Assembly: GCA_021779415.1 (NCBI GenBank)
Contig: JAJYAS010000039.1
Span: 1-11,739 of the forward strand
DNA: 11,739 nt
Direction of reading: 5' to 3'
Origin: Bacillota bacterium
Lineage (GTDB): Bacteria > Bacillota_B > Desulfitobacteriia > Desulfitobacteriales > Desulfitobacteriaceae
Below the pieces are notes generated by a model. It was not told the DNA's origin. It searched no databases and saw nothing but the letters and a program-made list of their open reading frames with translations. Shown piece after piece: positions 1-7,186 of the stretch. Made by a program: the position numbers and the translations under genes. Positions within the stretch are counted from its first letter, which is position 1; each line of letters starts with the position of its first letter.

Positions 1-20
1 TAGGAAAACAAAGGGAGTGT

Positions 21-40
21 TCCAAATGTGTAAGTTTGGA
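21..40. repeat. short inverted repeat upstream of garD
   Basis: TCCAAA at 21-26 and TTTGGA at 35-40 form a 6-bp inverted repeat with an 8-base loop, about 37 bases before the garD start. It could be a small operator or the base of a weak hairpin in the garD leader. At this length it may also be chance. No clear -35/-10 pair is visible in the first 76 bases, so the operon promoter probably lies before the window. Confidence 0.25.
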
Positions 41-76
41 GCAACAATAAGATGAAATACCAGGAGGATTTACCTA

Positions 77-1609
77 ATGCCAAGGCTCATGAACCAAGAA
101 GAAGCACCGCTTTATATCAAAATCAATCCAATAGACAATGTTGCAATCGTTGTTAATTCGGGAGGCTTACCTGCGGGGACAGTATTTGCTTGCGGTCTTG
201 AACTCAGAGAACCCGTCCCCCAGGGGCATAAAGTTGCCTTAACAGATTTGGAGCAAAACGAAGCAATCATTCGTTATGGCGAAATTATTGGATATACAGT
301 TCGCCCAATCAAGAAAGGCAGTTGGATCAATGAAGCATTAGTACACATGCCGACGTCTCCAAGCATGGATGAATTATCAATCAACAAGGTGCCAGAACAG
401 TTACCCCCTCTTGAAGGATATACCTTTGAAGGTTACCGCAATGCAAATGGGAGTGCCGGAACAAGAAATATTTTGGGAATTACTACGAGCGTGCAATGTG
501 TTGCCGGCGTTCTTGACTATGCGGTAAAAAAGATTAAAGAGGAGATACTGCCCCAATATCCCAATGTTGAAGATGTCGTTGCCTTAAATCATAATTATGG
601 ATGTGGCGTGGCGATTAATGCCCCCGAGGCGATTATTCCCATTCGCACTCTACGAAATCTTGCAACTCATCCCAACTTTGGTGGGGAGGTCATGATAGTT
701 GGTTTGGGCTGTGAAAAACTATTACCGGCAAAATTGATCCCTGATGGAGCTGACGCAACAATCCTTGTATTACAAGAGCAGCAAGGCTTTAGTGCAATGG
801 TGCAGAGGATTGTGGAAGAAGCCACAGAGAAATTGAAGAAATTAAATAGTCGGCAGCGTGTGCTCTGTCCGATTTCCGATTTGGTGATTGGCATGCAGTG
901 TGGAGGGAGCGATGCTTTCTCTGGTGTTACGGCAAATCCCGCAGTAGGCTATGCAACAGATTTATTAGTACGTGCTGGAGCGACGGTCTTGTTTTCAGAA
1001 GTAACTGAAGTGCGAGATGGTATTCATTTATTAACACCGCGAGCAGTGAATGAAGAAGTTGGCCGCGCGTTAATTCGAGAGATGAAGTGGTATGATCATT
1101 ATTTAGAACTCGGCGGAGTGGATCGAAGTGCTAACACAACACCTGGGAACAAAAAAGGGGGCCTTGCGAACATAGTAGAGAAAGCCCTTGGTTCCATTGC
1201 CAAGTCAGGCACCAGTGCGATCATGGGAGTATTAGCCCCTGGTGAAAAAGCAACTCAAAAAGGGTTAATTTATGCAGCAACGCCGGCGAGTGATTTTGTT
1301 TGTGGCACCCTGCAATTGGCTTCTGGAATCCATCTGCAGGTATTCACCACTGGACGAGGAACTCCCTATGGATTAGCTATGGCACCCGTCATTAAAGTGT
1401 CGTCGCGCAATGCTTTGACAGAGCATTGGCAGGATCTAATTGATGTGAATGCAGGGCGAATTGCAACGGGTGAAGCAACCATCGAAGAAGTCGGTTGGGA
1501 ACTATTTCATCTTATCATAGAAGTTGCTAGTGGTCGTAAAGAGACCTGGGCTGAGCATTGGGGCTTGCATAATGCTTTATGTTTGTTTAATCCGGCACCA
1601 ATAACCTAA
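77..1609 (+). CDS. garD: galactarate dehydratase (GarD, UxaA/altronate dehydratase superfamily)
   Basis: GarD dehydrates galactarate (meso-galactaric acid) to 5-keto-4-deoxyglucarate in the cytoplasm, the first step of galactarate breakdown. The 510-residue protein has near the usual full length (E. coli GarD is 523). An N-terminal SAF-type domain covers about residues 12-85. The dehydratase core follows, with the family motifs [12 protein letters not shown] (about 122-133), [26 protein letters not shown] and TPGNKKGGL, and the end [13 protein letters not shown] matches the typical GarD C-terminus. The cysteines in the GCG, GCE and QCGG motifs are the likely metal ligands. The ATG at 77 is preceded by a perfect AGGAGG at 62-67, nine bases away. 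The next genes encode the later pathway steps, which supports galactarate over altronate as substrate. D-glucarate as a second substrate cannot be excluded. Confidence 0.93.
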   Translation: MPRLMNQEEAPLYIKINPIDNVAIVVNSGGLPAGTVFACGLELREPVPQGHKVALTDLEQNEAIIRYGEIIGYTVRPIKKGSWINEALVHMPTSPSMDELSINKVPEQLPPLEGYTFEGYRNANGSAGTRNILGITTSVQCVAGVLDYAVKKIKEEILPQYPNVEDVVALNHNYGCGVAINAPEAIIPIRTLRNLATHPNFGGEVMIVGLGCEKLLPAKLIPDGADATILVLQEQQGFSAMVQRIVEEATEKLKKLNSRQRVLCPISDLVIGMQCGGSDAFSGVTANPAVGYATDLLVRAGATVLFSEVTEVRDGIHLLTPRAVNEEVGRALIREMKWYDHYLELGGVDRSANTTPGNKKGGLANIVEKALGSIAKSGTSAIMGVLAPGEKATQKGLIYAATPASDFVCGTLQLASGIHLQVFTTGRGTPYGLAMAPVIKVSSRNALTEHWQDLIDVNAGRIATGEATIEEVGWELFHLIIEVASGRKETWAEHWGLHNALCLFNPAPIT

Positions 1610-1672
1610 TTATGCTGCATATTTATAACAATTGAAATATTCGATGCCAAACAAATCAATGGAGGGCAAAAA

Positions 1673-2587
1673 ATGCAAACAAGTAAAAAAACAGTAGGTT
1701 TTAGGCCAAAAGGAATCATACCCGCGGTGATAACGCCTCTTACAATAGAAGAAAAATTCAACGAACGTGCCATGCGTAAGCTGATTAATCATTTGCTTGA
1801 CGGGGGTGTACACGGACTGTTTATCGTCGGAACGACAGGAGAATTTTACGGTCTGACCCCTGAGGAGAAACGGGAAATTTTCCTGGTTACTATGGACGAA
1901 ACGAAAGGCAGGGTGCCAGTTTATGCGGGAACTAATGGGATTACCACCCGAGAAAGTGTGATGTTGACTGAGCTGGCGGAAGAGTGCAAGATTGACGCAG
2001 TATCTGTTCTAACACCTCTTTTTGTTACTCCCAACCAGGAACAGTTAATTAAACATTACAAATCCGTTGCTGCAAGTACATCTCTTCCTGTGATTCTCTA
2101 CAATAACCCTCCAAAAACAGGTGTGAATCTCGCTCCTGCAACAGTAGCAAAATTGGCCGAAGTGCCGAACATCGTCAGCATCAAAGATTCCAGCGGTGAT
2201 TTGACATTGACGGCTGATTATATACGCTTGACGAAGGATAGGGACGATTTTTCCGTGCTTATGGGACGGGATACCCTGATCTATGGAGCGCTTTGCTACG
2301 GCGCTACCGGTTCCATTGCATCCTGTGCCAATGTAGCTCCAAGGTTATGCGTTGATATCTATGAAAAATATATGGCGGGTGATCTAGAAGGTTCTCTTAA
2401 GGCTCAGTTTGCCTTAGCCCCTCTGCGTAGTGCGTTCACCATCGGTACATTCCCTGCCGTGATTAAAGAATCCCTTACTTTAATAGGGATTGAAGCCGGC
2501 CCGTGTATGGCTCCAGCAGGACCGATGACCCAGAGTGAAAGAGAGCAACTTACCAAAGTGTTGATAGACATGGGATTGTTGAAATAA
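1673..2587 (+). CDS. DapA-superfamily lyase, probable 5-keto-4-deoxyglucarate aldolase (or dehydratase)
   Basis: This is a 304-residue TIM-barrel protein of the dihydrodipicolinate synthase / N-acetylneuraminate lyase superfamily. It has GTTGE at 53-57, YNNPPKTG at 143-150 with the general tyrosine Y143, and the Schiff-base lysine K171 in SIKDSSGD. True DHDPS has arginine at the sixth position of the YNxPxRTG motif (Arg138 in E. coli); here it is K148, so lysine biosynthesis is unlikely. It sits between garD and garR, where proteobacteria carry GarL (HpcH/HpaI family). The simplest inference is that it cleaves 5-keto-4-deoxyglucarate to pyruvate and tartronate semialdehyde, the substrate of the next gene product. 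The alternative is a KdgD-like dehydratase/decarboxylase giving 2-oxoglutarate semialdehyde, but that route would not need garR and garK. GGAGGG at 1661-1666 supports the ATG at 1673. Confidence 0.82.
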   Translation: MQTSKKTVGFRPKGIIPAVITPLTIEEKFNERAMRKLINHLLDGGVHGLFIVGTTGEFYGLTPEEKREIFLVTMDETKGRVPVYAGTNGITTRESVMLTELAEECKIDAVSVLTPLFVTPNQEQLIKHYKSVAASTSLPVILYNNPPKTGVNLAPATVAKLAEVPNIVSIKDSSGDLTLTADYIRLTKDRDDFSVLMGRDTLIYGALCYGATGSIASCANVAPRLCVDIYEKYMAGDLEGSLKAQFALAPLRSAFTIGTFPAVIKESLTLIGIEAGPCMAPAGPMTQSEREQLTKVLIDMGLLK

Positions 2588-2637
2588 TTCATAGAGAACC
2601 ATCACTTGTAGTTTAATAATAAAGGAGAGTAATTTAG

Positions 2638-3522
2638 ATGAAAATTGGATTTATTGGTTTAGGCATTATGGGGAAACCCATGAGTAAAAATTTAATCAAG
2701 GCTGGCTACGATCTTATCGTTGTCGATAGAAACCAAACTGCAGTCGACGAAGTAGTATCTGCAGGGGCTAGGAGCGCAGCAACAGCTAAAGCTGTTGCGC
2801 AAGAGGCGGATATCATTATTACCATGTTACCCAATTCACCTCATATAAAAGAAGTAGTTTTAGGTCAAGATGGGCTATTGGAGGGAGCGAGAGAAGGTAC
2901 TACCTTCATCGATATGAGCTCGATTTCTCCCATAGTCAGTCGGGAATTAGCCGAAAAACTGGCTGAAAAGGGAGTAGAGATGTTGGATGCTCCTGTAAGC
3001 GGTGGTGAACCTAAGGCGATCGATGGTACCATGTCTGTAATGGTCGGCGGTAAGCAAGAAGTTTTTGACAAATGCTATTCTGTAATGATGAGCATGGCTG
3101 GTTCCGTTGTACGTACTGGGGAGATTGGTGCAGGAAATGTAACGAAACTTGCCAACCAAATCATTGTTGCCCTAAATATTGCTGCCATGTCGGAAGCCTT
3201 AGTTTTGGCCACCAAAGCTGGGGTAGAGCCTGAGCTGGTCTACCAAGCAATTCGTGGTGGACTAGCAGGAAGTACAGTTCTTGATGCGAAAGCACCGCTG
3301 ATCATGGATCGAAAGTTCGATCCTGGGTTCCGTATCAACCTTCACATTAAGGACTTGAACAACGCATTGGAAACCTCCCATGAAATGGGTGTTCCATTAC
3401 CGCTGACTGCAGCTGTTATGGAAATGATGCAAGCTCTCAAGGTCGACGGTATGGGAGAAGCAGATCATAGCAGTTTAGCACAATATTATGAAAAGATGGC
3501 AAAAGTCGAAGTGAAACGTTAA
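2638..3522 (+). CDS. garR: 2-hydroxy-3-oxopropionate (tartronate semialdehyde) reductase
   Basis: GarR reduces tartronate semialdehyde to D-glycerate with NAD(P)H. The 294-residue protein has the usual length and features of the beta-hydroxyacid dehydrogenase family: an N-terminal Rossmann fold with GLGIMG at 7-12, the substrate-binding DAPVSGG around 117-123, and the catalytic lysine K170 in GNVTKLANQ with N174 after it. The all-helical C-terminal domain runs from about 165 to the end and includes HIKDLNNALE. AAAGGAGAG at 2621-2629 lies just before the ATG at 2638. The gene follows the lyase gene by 50 bases with no terminator between, so they are probably co-transcribed. The family also includes 3-hydroxyisobutyrate dehydrogenase; the pathway context favours GarR/GlxR. 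Confidence 0.92.
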   Translation: MKIGFIGLGIMGKPMSKNLIKAGYDLIVVDRNQTAVDEVVSAGARSAATAKAVAQEADIIITMLPNSPHIKEVVLGQDGLLEGAREGTTFIDMSSISPIVSRELAEKLAEKGVEMLDAPVSGGEPKAIDGTMSVMVGGKQEVFDKCYSVMMSMAGSVVRTGEIGAGNVTKLANQIIVALNIAAMSEALVLATKAGVEPELVYQAIRGGLAGSTVLDAKAPLIMDRKFDPGFRINLHIKDLNNALETSHEMGVPLPLTAAVMEMMQALKVDGMGEADHSSLAQYYEKMAKVEVKR

Positions 3523-3530
3523 TCTAGCAA

Positions 3531-3566
3531 AATAGAGCCTCTTATCTAAAGATAAGGGGTTCTATT
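3531..3566 (+). other. 16-bp stem-loop between garR and garK
   Basis: Bases 3531-3546 pair with 3551-3566 over 16 positions (14 Watson-Crick and two G-U pairs) around a TAAA loop. The right arm is followed by AAAACTC and not by a run of T, so it is a poor intrinsic terminator on the + strand. On the - strand a short TTTT follows, but no gene there would use it. It lies in the 84-base gap between garR and garK. Likely roles are mRNA stabilisation or processing, or partial attenuation that lowers garK relative to the upstream genes. Confidence 0.6.
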
Positions 3567-3606
3567 AAAACTCTGCTACTTTTATCAACAAAGGATGTGA
3601 TACAAA

Positions 3607-4782
3607 GTGAATATTATTATAGCTCCAGATTCATTTAAAGGAAGTTTGTCGGCAATTGATGTTGCAAATGCCATGGAACGAGGAATAATTTTGGTCTTTC
3701 CCGATGCATTGGTAACCAAAGTGCCAATAGCGGATGGTGGAGAGGGAACGGTTGAAGCCTTGGTGACGGCTACTGGGGGTTGTTTGATGTATGAGGAAGT
3801 AATGGGACCTTTAGGAGATAAAGTCAAGGCTTGTTGGGGGATACTTGGTGATGAATTGACCGGGGTTATTGAAATGGCTGCAGCGTCTGGTCTTCCACTC
3901 ATTACCAAGGAACAACGCAATCCTAGGCTTGCTACTACCTATGGCACAGGTCAACTCATCAAAGCAGCCCTTGACCAAGGGCTACGTAAATTGATCATCG
4001 GTATCGGTGGTAGTGCTACCAATGACGGTGGTGTTGGTATGGCAAAGGCACTCGGGGTAAAGTTTCTTGATGCATCGAACAAGGAACTTCCGAATGGGGG
4101 AGCAGCCTTAAAAGAATTAGCTAGAATTGATACAAGTGGACTTGATCCTCGACTAGTCGATACGACAATACTTGTGGCGTGTGACGTTGATAATCCGTTA
4201 TGCGGAATACGAGGGGCATCGACAGTTTATGGTCCACAAAAAGGAGCTACTCCTGGGATGGTAGAAGAACTAGATCAAGTCCTGAGGCACTATGCCTCGA
4301 TCGCAAAAGAGACTACGGGTAGAGATGTAGCAGATAGTGCAGGAGCAGGTGCTGCTGGTGGCTTAGGGGCTGGGCTACTTTTTTTTACGCCTTCTCAGCT
4401 CCGTCCTGGAGTAGAAATAGTATTAGAGGCTACCTGTTTTGAAGAAATAGTAAAGCGGGCTGATCTTGTGATAACGGGTGAAGGGTGTACTGATTTCCAA
4501 ACTGCTCATGGTAAAGCGCCAGTAGGGGTAGCTAAAATTGCACAGAAGTATAAGGTTCCAACCGTATGTATATCTGGTGGACTAGGGCATGGCTGGGAAG
4601 ATGTATTACAACAGGGAATTGGAGGACTTATGAGTATTGTCCCCAAGCCTATGACATTAGAAGAGTGTATGCGTTGTGCCGATGAACTTGTATATGCGGC
4701 TACTTCTAGGCTCTGCCGCCTAGTTAAGGTTGGTATTGATAACTCCCACACAATCTGGCTTAACAGCGCAGATGATTTCTAA
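3607..4782 (+). CDS. garK: glycerate kinase (GarK/GlxK family), C-terminus altered
   Basis: Glycerate kinase phosphorylates D-glycerate from GarR, passing carbon into lower glycolysis; GarK-type enzymes make 2-phosphoglycerate. Family motifs are APDSFKGSLSA at 6-16, PIADGGEGT at 40-48, IGIGGSATNDGG at 131-142, ACDVDNPLCG, YGPQKGA, AGAAGGLGAG and GEGCTDFQTAHGKAP from 291. The usual form of the last motif begins GEGR; here position 294 is Cys, reachable by one C-to-T change, so activity may be altered. The GTG start is supported by AAGGATGTGA at 3591-3600 and by the conserved N-terminus. Family-like sequence ends at about residue 376 (VKVG). The last 15 residues do not look like GarK and are read from pyruvate kinase-derived DNA in the wrong frame. 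The enzyme is nearly complete and may work, but the original stop has been lost. Confidence 0.9.
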   Translation: MNIIIAPDSFKGSLSAIDVANAMERGIILVFPDALVTKVPIADGGEGTVEALVTATGGCLMYEEVMGPLGDKVKACWGILGDELTGVIEMAAASGLPLITKEQRNPRLATTYGTGQLIKAALDQGLRKLIIGIGGSATNDGGVGMAKALGVKFLDASNKELPNGGAALKELARIDTSGLDPRLVDTTILVACDVDNPLCGIRGASTVYGPQKGATPGMVEELDQVLRHYASIAKETTGRDVADSAGAGAAGGLGAGLLFFTPSQLRPGVEIVLEATCFEEIVKRADLVITGEGCTDFQTAHGKAPVGVAKIAQKYKVPTVCISGGLGHGWEDVLQQGIGGLMSIVPKPMTLEECMRCADELVYAATSRLCRLVKVGIDNSHTIWLNSADDF

Positions 4783-4831
4783 ATATCGTTCCAAGGCTCT
4801 GATAGTAGCGGCCCGGACGGAGCAGGTGGCT
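4727..4831 (+). pseudogene. pyk: remnant of a pyruvate kinase C-terminal domain
   Basis: In the +2 frame relative to garK, this stretch reads LITPTQSGLTAQMISKYRSK followed by ALIVAARTEQVA. That closely resembles the pyruvate kinase C-terminal domain, where forms such as AIITPTxSGxTARMVSKYRPKAPIIAVT are usual. There is no catalytic barrel upstream: the preceding DNA is garK in another frame, and a TAG stops this frame at 4721-4723. After about 4831 the similarity fades. The simplest reading is a deletion that joined the 3' end of garK to the last part of a following pyk gene. A pyruvate kinase gene beside glycerate kinase is known from other glycerate and tartrate operons, which makes this plausible. 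No product is expected. Confidence 0.7.
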
Positions 4832-4911
4832 AAGTACAACGAATCTCTCCGCATAGAAGAGAAACTTGGAGAACGCTCGATGTATCGCAGCTGGAAAACG
4901 TGGAGGGAATT

Positions 4912-5331
4912 ATGGAATACAGACAATTTAATTCGAAAATTGTATTGAGACTGGATAAAGGCGATGAAATAATAAGCTCCATTAAAAGCTTATGTAAAGA
5001 TAAAGGAATTTCACTCGCTTCTGTTTCCGGCATTGGAGCCGTTAATAAAGCAAATATAGGGTTTTTTGAACAAGACGCAAAGGTGTACCATACCCGAGAA
5101 CTCACTGGAGATATGGAAATCGCCAGCTTGCTAGGAAATATTTCGGAAATGGGTGGTGAAGTATACCTGCATCTGCATGTCACACTTACCAATTCCAATT
5201 TTCAGGCCTATGGTGGTCATTTGAATGGGGCTTGGGTCGGCCCTACCGTTGAAATCATGATCGATATTATTGATGGGAAGATCGACAGAGTAAAGAGCGA
5301 AGAAGTTGGACTTAATACCATCAAATTTTAG
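4912..5331 (+). CDS. PPC/DUF296 domain protein
   Basis: The 139-residue protein consists of a single PPC domain (plants and prokaryotes conserved, DUF296), the fold of the PD1-like and AT-hook-associated proteins. Supporting motifs are SVSGIGAV at 37-44, YLHLHVTL at 85-92 and GGHLNGAWVGPTVEI at 101-115. The histidines H87, H89 and H103 match the conserved set thought to hold a metal ion in bacterial members. There is no AT-hook, signal peptide or membrane segment, so it is probably a small cytoplasmic, trimer-forming protein. Its bacterial role is not established. A GTG at 4900 is also in frame, but GGAGGG at 4902-4907 fits the ATG at 4912 and falls inside the longer version. It lies 129 bases after garK, behind the pyk remnant, so its link to the galactarate operon may be accidental. 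Confidence 0.85.
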   Translation: MEYRQFNSKIVLRLDKGDEIISSIKSLCKDKGISLASVSGIGAVNKANIGFFEQDAKVYHTRELTGDMEIASLLGNISEMGGEVYLHLHVTLTNSNFQAYGGHLNGAWVGPTVEIMIDIIDGKIDRVKSEEVGLNTIKF

Positions 5332-5414
5332 AGGCAGTAGCATTTATCGAGGGATAGGAGTGAAGAACCTTGCGGATTGACACGACAAATAGTGTGGCAG
5401 AGGGTTTATGATAA

Positions 5415-5676
5415 TTCACTAAGCAGCTTCTGGAACGGTTTCTGTCATCTTTTCAGAGGATTTGATGAGGAACATTCCCAGAGTTAAAGGGAAAGGGAGA
5501 TCGCAAAGCTTGCTGCAAAAGGGTTTTCAAACAAGGAAATAGGAGAACGGCTATTTATTTCCCAGAACACAGTAAAAACACAGCTTAAAAGCGTTTTTGA
5601 AAAGCTGGGCATAAATTCGCGATCATTATTGAAGCCTTATTTGAGTTATGAAATTGACTCGGATAAATCGAATTAA
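5415..5676 (+). pseudogene. remnant of a MalT-type LuxR-family transcription regulator
   Basis: From about 5488 one frame reads REREIAKLAAKGFSNKEIGE, then RLFISQNTVKTQLKSVFEKL and GINSRSLL. This is a complete LuxR helix-turn-helix domain of the kind at the C-terminus of large MalT-type (LAL) ATP-dependent activators. It ends at a TAA at 5674-5676. Directly before RERE the frame has a TAA at 5485-5487, where the family usually has a residue of the LTxRE motif. Further upstream, in another frame, 5415-5459 reads FTKQLLERFLSSFQR, which resembles the segment (like YVRKLLAAF) that precedes the helix-turn-helix in these proteins. The N-terminal ATPase and TPR regions, several hundred residues, are missing. 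One frameshift, one stop and a large 5' loss make it a dead fragment. The recognition helix (about NTVKTQLKSVF) is intact. Confidence 0.72.
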
Positions 5677-5701
5677 GCTGAATATAAAAGTGAAAGCGAA
5701 A

Positions 5702-5739
5702 GCCTTGAGGTACATTCAGATGTAGCTCAAGGCCTTTTT
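5702..5739 (+). terminator. intrinsic terminator after the LuxR remnant
   Basis: GCCTTGAG at 5702-5709 pairs with CTCAAGGC at 5726-5733. After one G-G mismatch, TACAT pairs with ATGTA around a TCAG loop. TTTTT follows at 5735-5739. The long GC-bearing stem plus the U tract is a classic rho-independent terminator on the + strand. It would end transcripts from the galactarate/PPC side and separate them from the next gene. Confidence 0.88.
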
Positions 5740-5757
5740 AAGCGACTGTTCACAAAG

Positions 5758-5792
5758 AATTCTCCCACCTTGTTTCCAGTGGGGGATGAATT
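5758..5792. repeat. imperfect inverted repeat
   Basis: AATTC plus TCCCAC (5758-5768) can pair with GTGGGGGA and GAATT (5779-5792) around a 10-base loop, with a two-G and a one-T bulge. No clean T run follows in either direction. It lies just upstream of the promoter of the exported protein gene. It may be a decayed terminator or a regulator site. Confidence 0.35.
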
Positions 5793-5802
5793 TAATTTCC
5801 GT

Positions 5803-5830
5803 TTGTTATCCCTAGCATCTGTGGTATGAT
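5803..5830 (+). promoter_or_regulatory. sigma-A-like promoter for the exported protein gene
   Basis: TTGTTA at 5803-5808 and TATGAT at 5825-5830 are separated by 16 bases. A second perfect TATAAT overlaps just downstream at 5831-5836, but its distance from the -35 box is too long. The start codon at 5898 lies about 60 bases from the likely transcription start, with AAAGGTGAG as ribosome binding site shortly before it. The position between a terminator and a signal-peptide gene supports a real promoter. Confidence 0.6.
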
Positions 5831-5897
5831 TATAATCAGTAGGTAGTCGTTGCAATGATAAAAGAGTCGAAGAACTCCGATTAAAAGGTGAGAATTA

Positions 5898-7077
5898 ATG
5901 CATAAGTTATTTAGAAAACCCTTTTTTATATCATTAGTCATAATAACTATTACATCAGTTGTACTGTCGTTAAATGCTAATAGCATATCTGATATTTCTC
6001 AGATTAATACTAGATCAGCGTTTGGACCACTAATATCGGAAGACGATTCTGGATCTTGGTCTTCGGAGAACTTTACATTTAAGGATTCTTTAGATGCTGT
6101 AAATTATGCTCTATCCGGATATGAATTTTTGCAAAGACAGTATAAAGCCTGATTCTACTACATATTTGGGCGGTGAAGGCCAACTACAGGCCGTGCAAGT
6201 GGTTGCTTTTTTGGCCCGCGAAGACAAGCGGTATTTACCTTTAATGCATAAATTAACGGACGCTCTTATTACTTATGGCATTAATGCTGACAATAATCTA
6301 ACTTGGTATCAAGTGAATACCATAGAAACTATGTATGGTTTGTTTATTGGAACTTTGCTTGAGGCGGAACAGGTACTGGATCAACCAAAAGGGATTTTAT
6401 ATCAGAGAAGCGTAGAACATGCTAATAATATATTCGTTTCTGGTTTCGGTTTGAAAAACGACATGGTTCCTCATCAGTTAAATGGGCAAACTGGCGGGTA
6501 CTGGGGGAGCAATAGCGATTCTCAATTAAATTATGCTGTCATACAATTTCCGTTTGGTATGGAATTGTTAAGCCAAGAGGCCGGCAACTCGATTCATAGA
6601 CTAACAAGCAATCGAGTTATTAACGCGTTTCTTAATCATTCAAAGGTTGGTGATAATGTCAACGAACCACAAGGTTATGTGGATATTACAGAAACCCAGC
6701 CACCGTATGGTTTCGAACTGGATTATGGAGTCCCTAAATACATGTCTCAGATATTTTACCTACCGACATATATCCTTTTTAATAGCATCCATCCCAGTAC
6801 TGGAGTAACTATTGACTGGCAAAATGGTTTGCCGATAGGTGTTTTAGGATTAGCCTCAAACATGCCTTTTTTCGACAGGAACCTTGTCAATGTAGACGTT
6901 AATAATAAAACCATACACTTCAGTAAAGTAACAGGAGCGGTTATTGTTGATTTGGGTAATATGGGATTTGGTACTATAAAACGAGTTATAGTGGACGGCC
7001 ACGACTCTGGCCTTTTTACTGAAACAAAAATAACAACACTAAATGGAACACACAGTTATCAGGTATATTGGAACTAA
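5898..7077 (+). pseudogene. exported protein of unknown function, one-base frameshift
   Basis: An ATG at 5898 with AAAGGTGAG upstream begins a signal peptide: basic MHKLFRK, then a hydrophobic stretch to about residue 25, with no lipobox. This frame stops at 6150-6152 after 84 codons. The +1 frame is open from before 6106 to 7077 and continues the protein. Removing one T from the TTTTT run at about 6124-6128 joins the two into one 392-residue protein (the join reads YALSGYEFCKDSIKPDSTTY). The N-terminal half of the mature part looks helical and the C-terminal part is beta-rich (repeated VDVNNKTIHF-like strands). This could fit a carbohydrate-active or cell-surface protein, but I do not recognise the family. 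The lesion may be a real mutation or a homopolymer sequencing error. A strong terminator follows, so the gene is a single transcription unit. Confidence 0.7.
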
Positions 7078-7116
7078 TAGAAAGGTTATTTCAAGGGTGA
7101 TATCTACTTATAAAAG

Positions 7117-7169
7117 AACAGCCATCCCACGCTGATTTGATATCAAAGTTCGGGAGGGCTGTTTTATTT
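7117..7169 (+). terminator. intrinsic terminator after the exported protein gene
   Basis: AACAGCC at 7117-7123 pairs with GGCTGTT at 7157-7163. After an A-G mismatch, TCCC (7125-7128) pairs with GGGA (7152-7155), leaving a 23-base loop. TTTTATTTT follows the right arm. It should end transcription from the promoter near 5830, and it lies just before the broken 5' end of the ABC transporter remnant. Confidence 0.82.
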
Positions 7170-7186
7170 TGCTAGTTGCATAGTCT

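Larger units (their letters stand above)
5332..5897. other. 566-base stretch without an intact gene
   Basis: This gap holds, in order: a short unassigned piece after the PPC gene, the broken LuxR-type remnant (5415-5676), a strong intrinsic terminator (5702-5739), a second imperfect hairpin (5758-5792), and the promoter and ribosome binding site of the exported protein gene. At 5370 a TTG follows GGATAGGAGTGA and opens a 13-codon frame that ends at a TGA at 5409. This may be the broken start of a lost gene, but it matches nothing I recognise. Confidence 0.6.

Noticed and set aside
1..55. Possible tail of an upstream gene (frame open from base 2 to a TGA at 53-55)
   Set aside because: Two frames are open for about 50 bases, neither gives a recognisable C-terminus, and the stretch is too short to support a call.
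1673..2587. dapA for lysine biosynthesis
   Set aside because: The substrate-binding arginine of DHDPS is replaced by K148 and the gene is embedded in a galactarate operon.
4830..5343. Open frames on the - strand opposite the PPC gene
   Set aside because: They show no family motif and no ribosome binding site, and overlap a recognised + strand gene. They are shadow frames.
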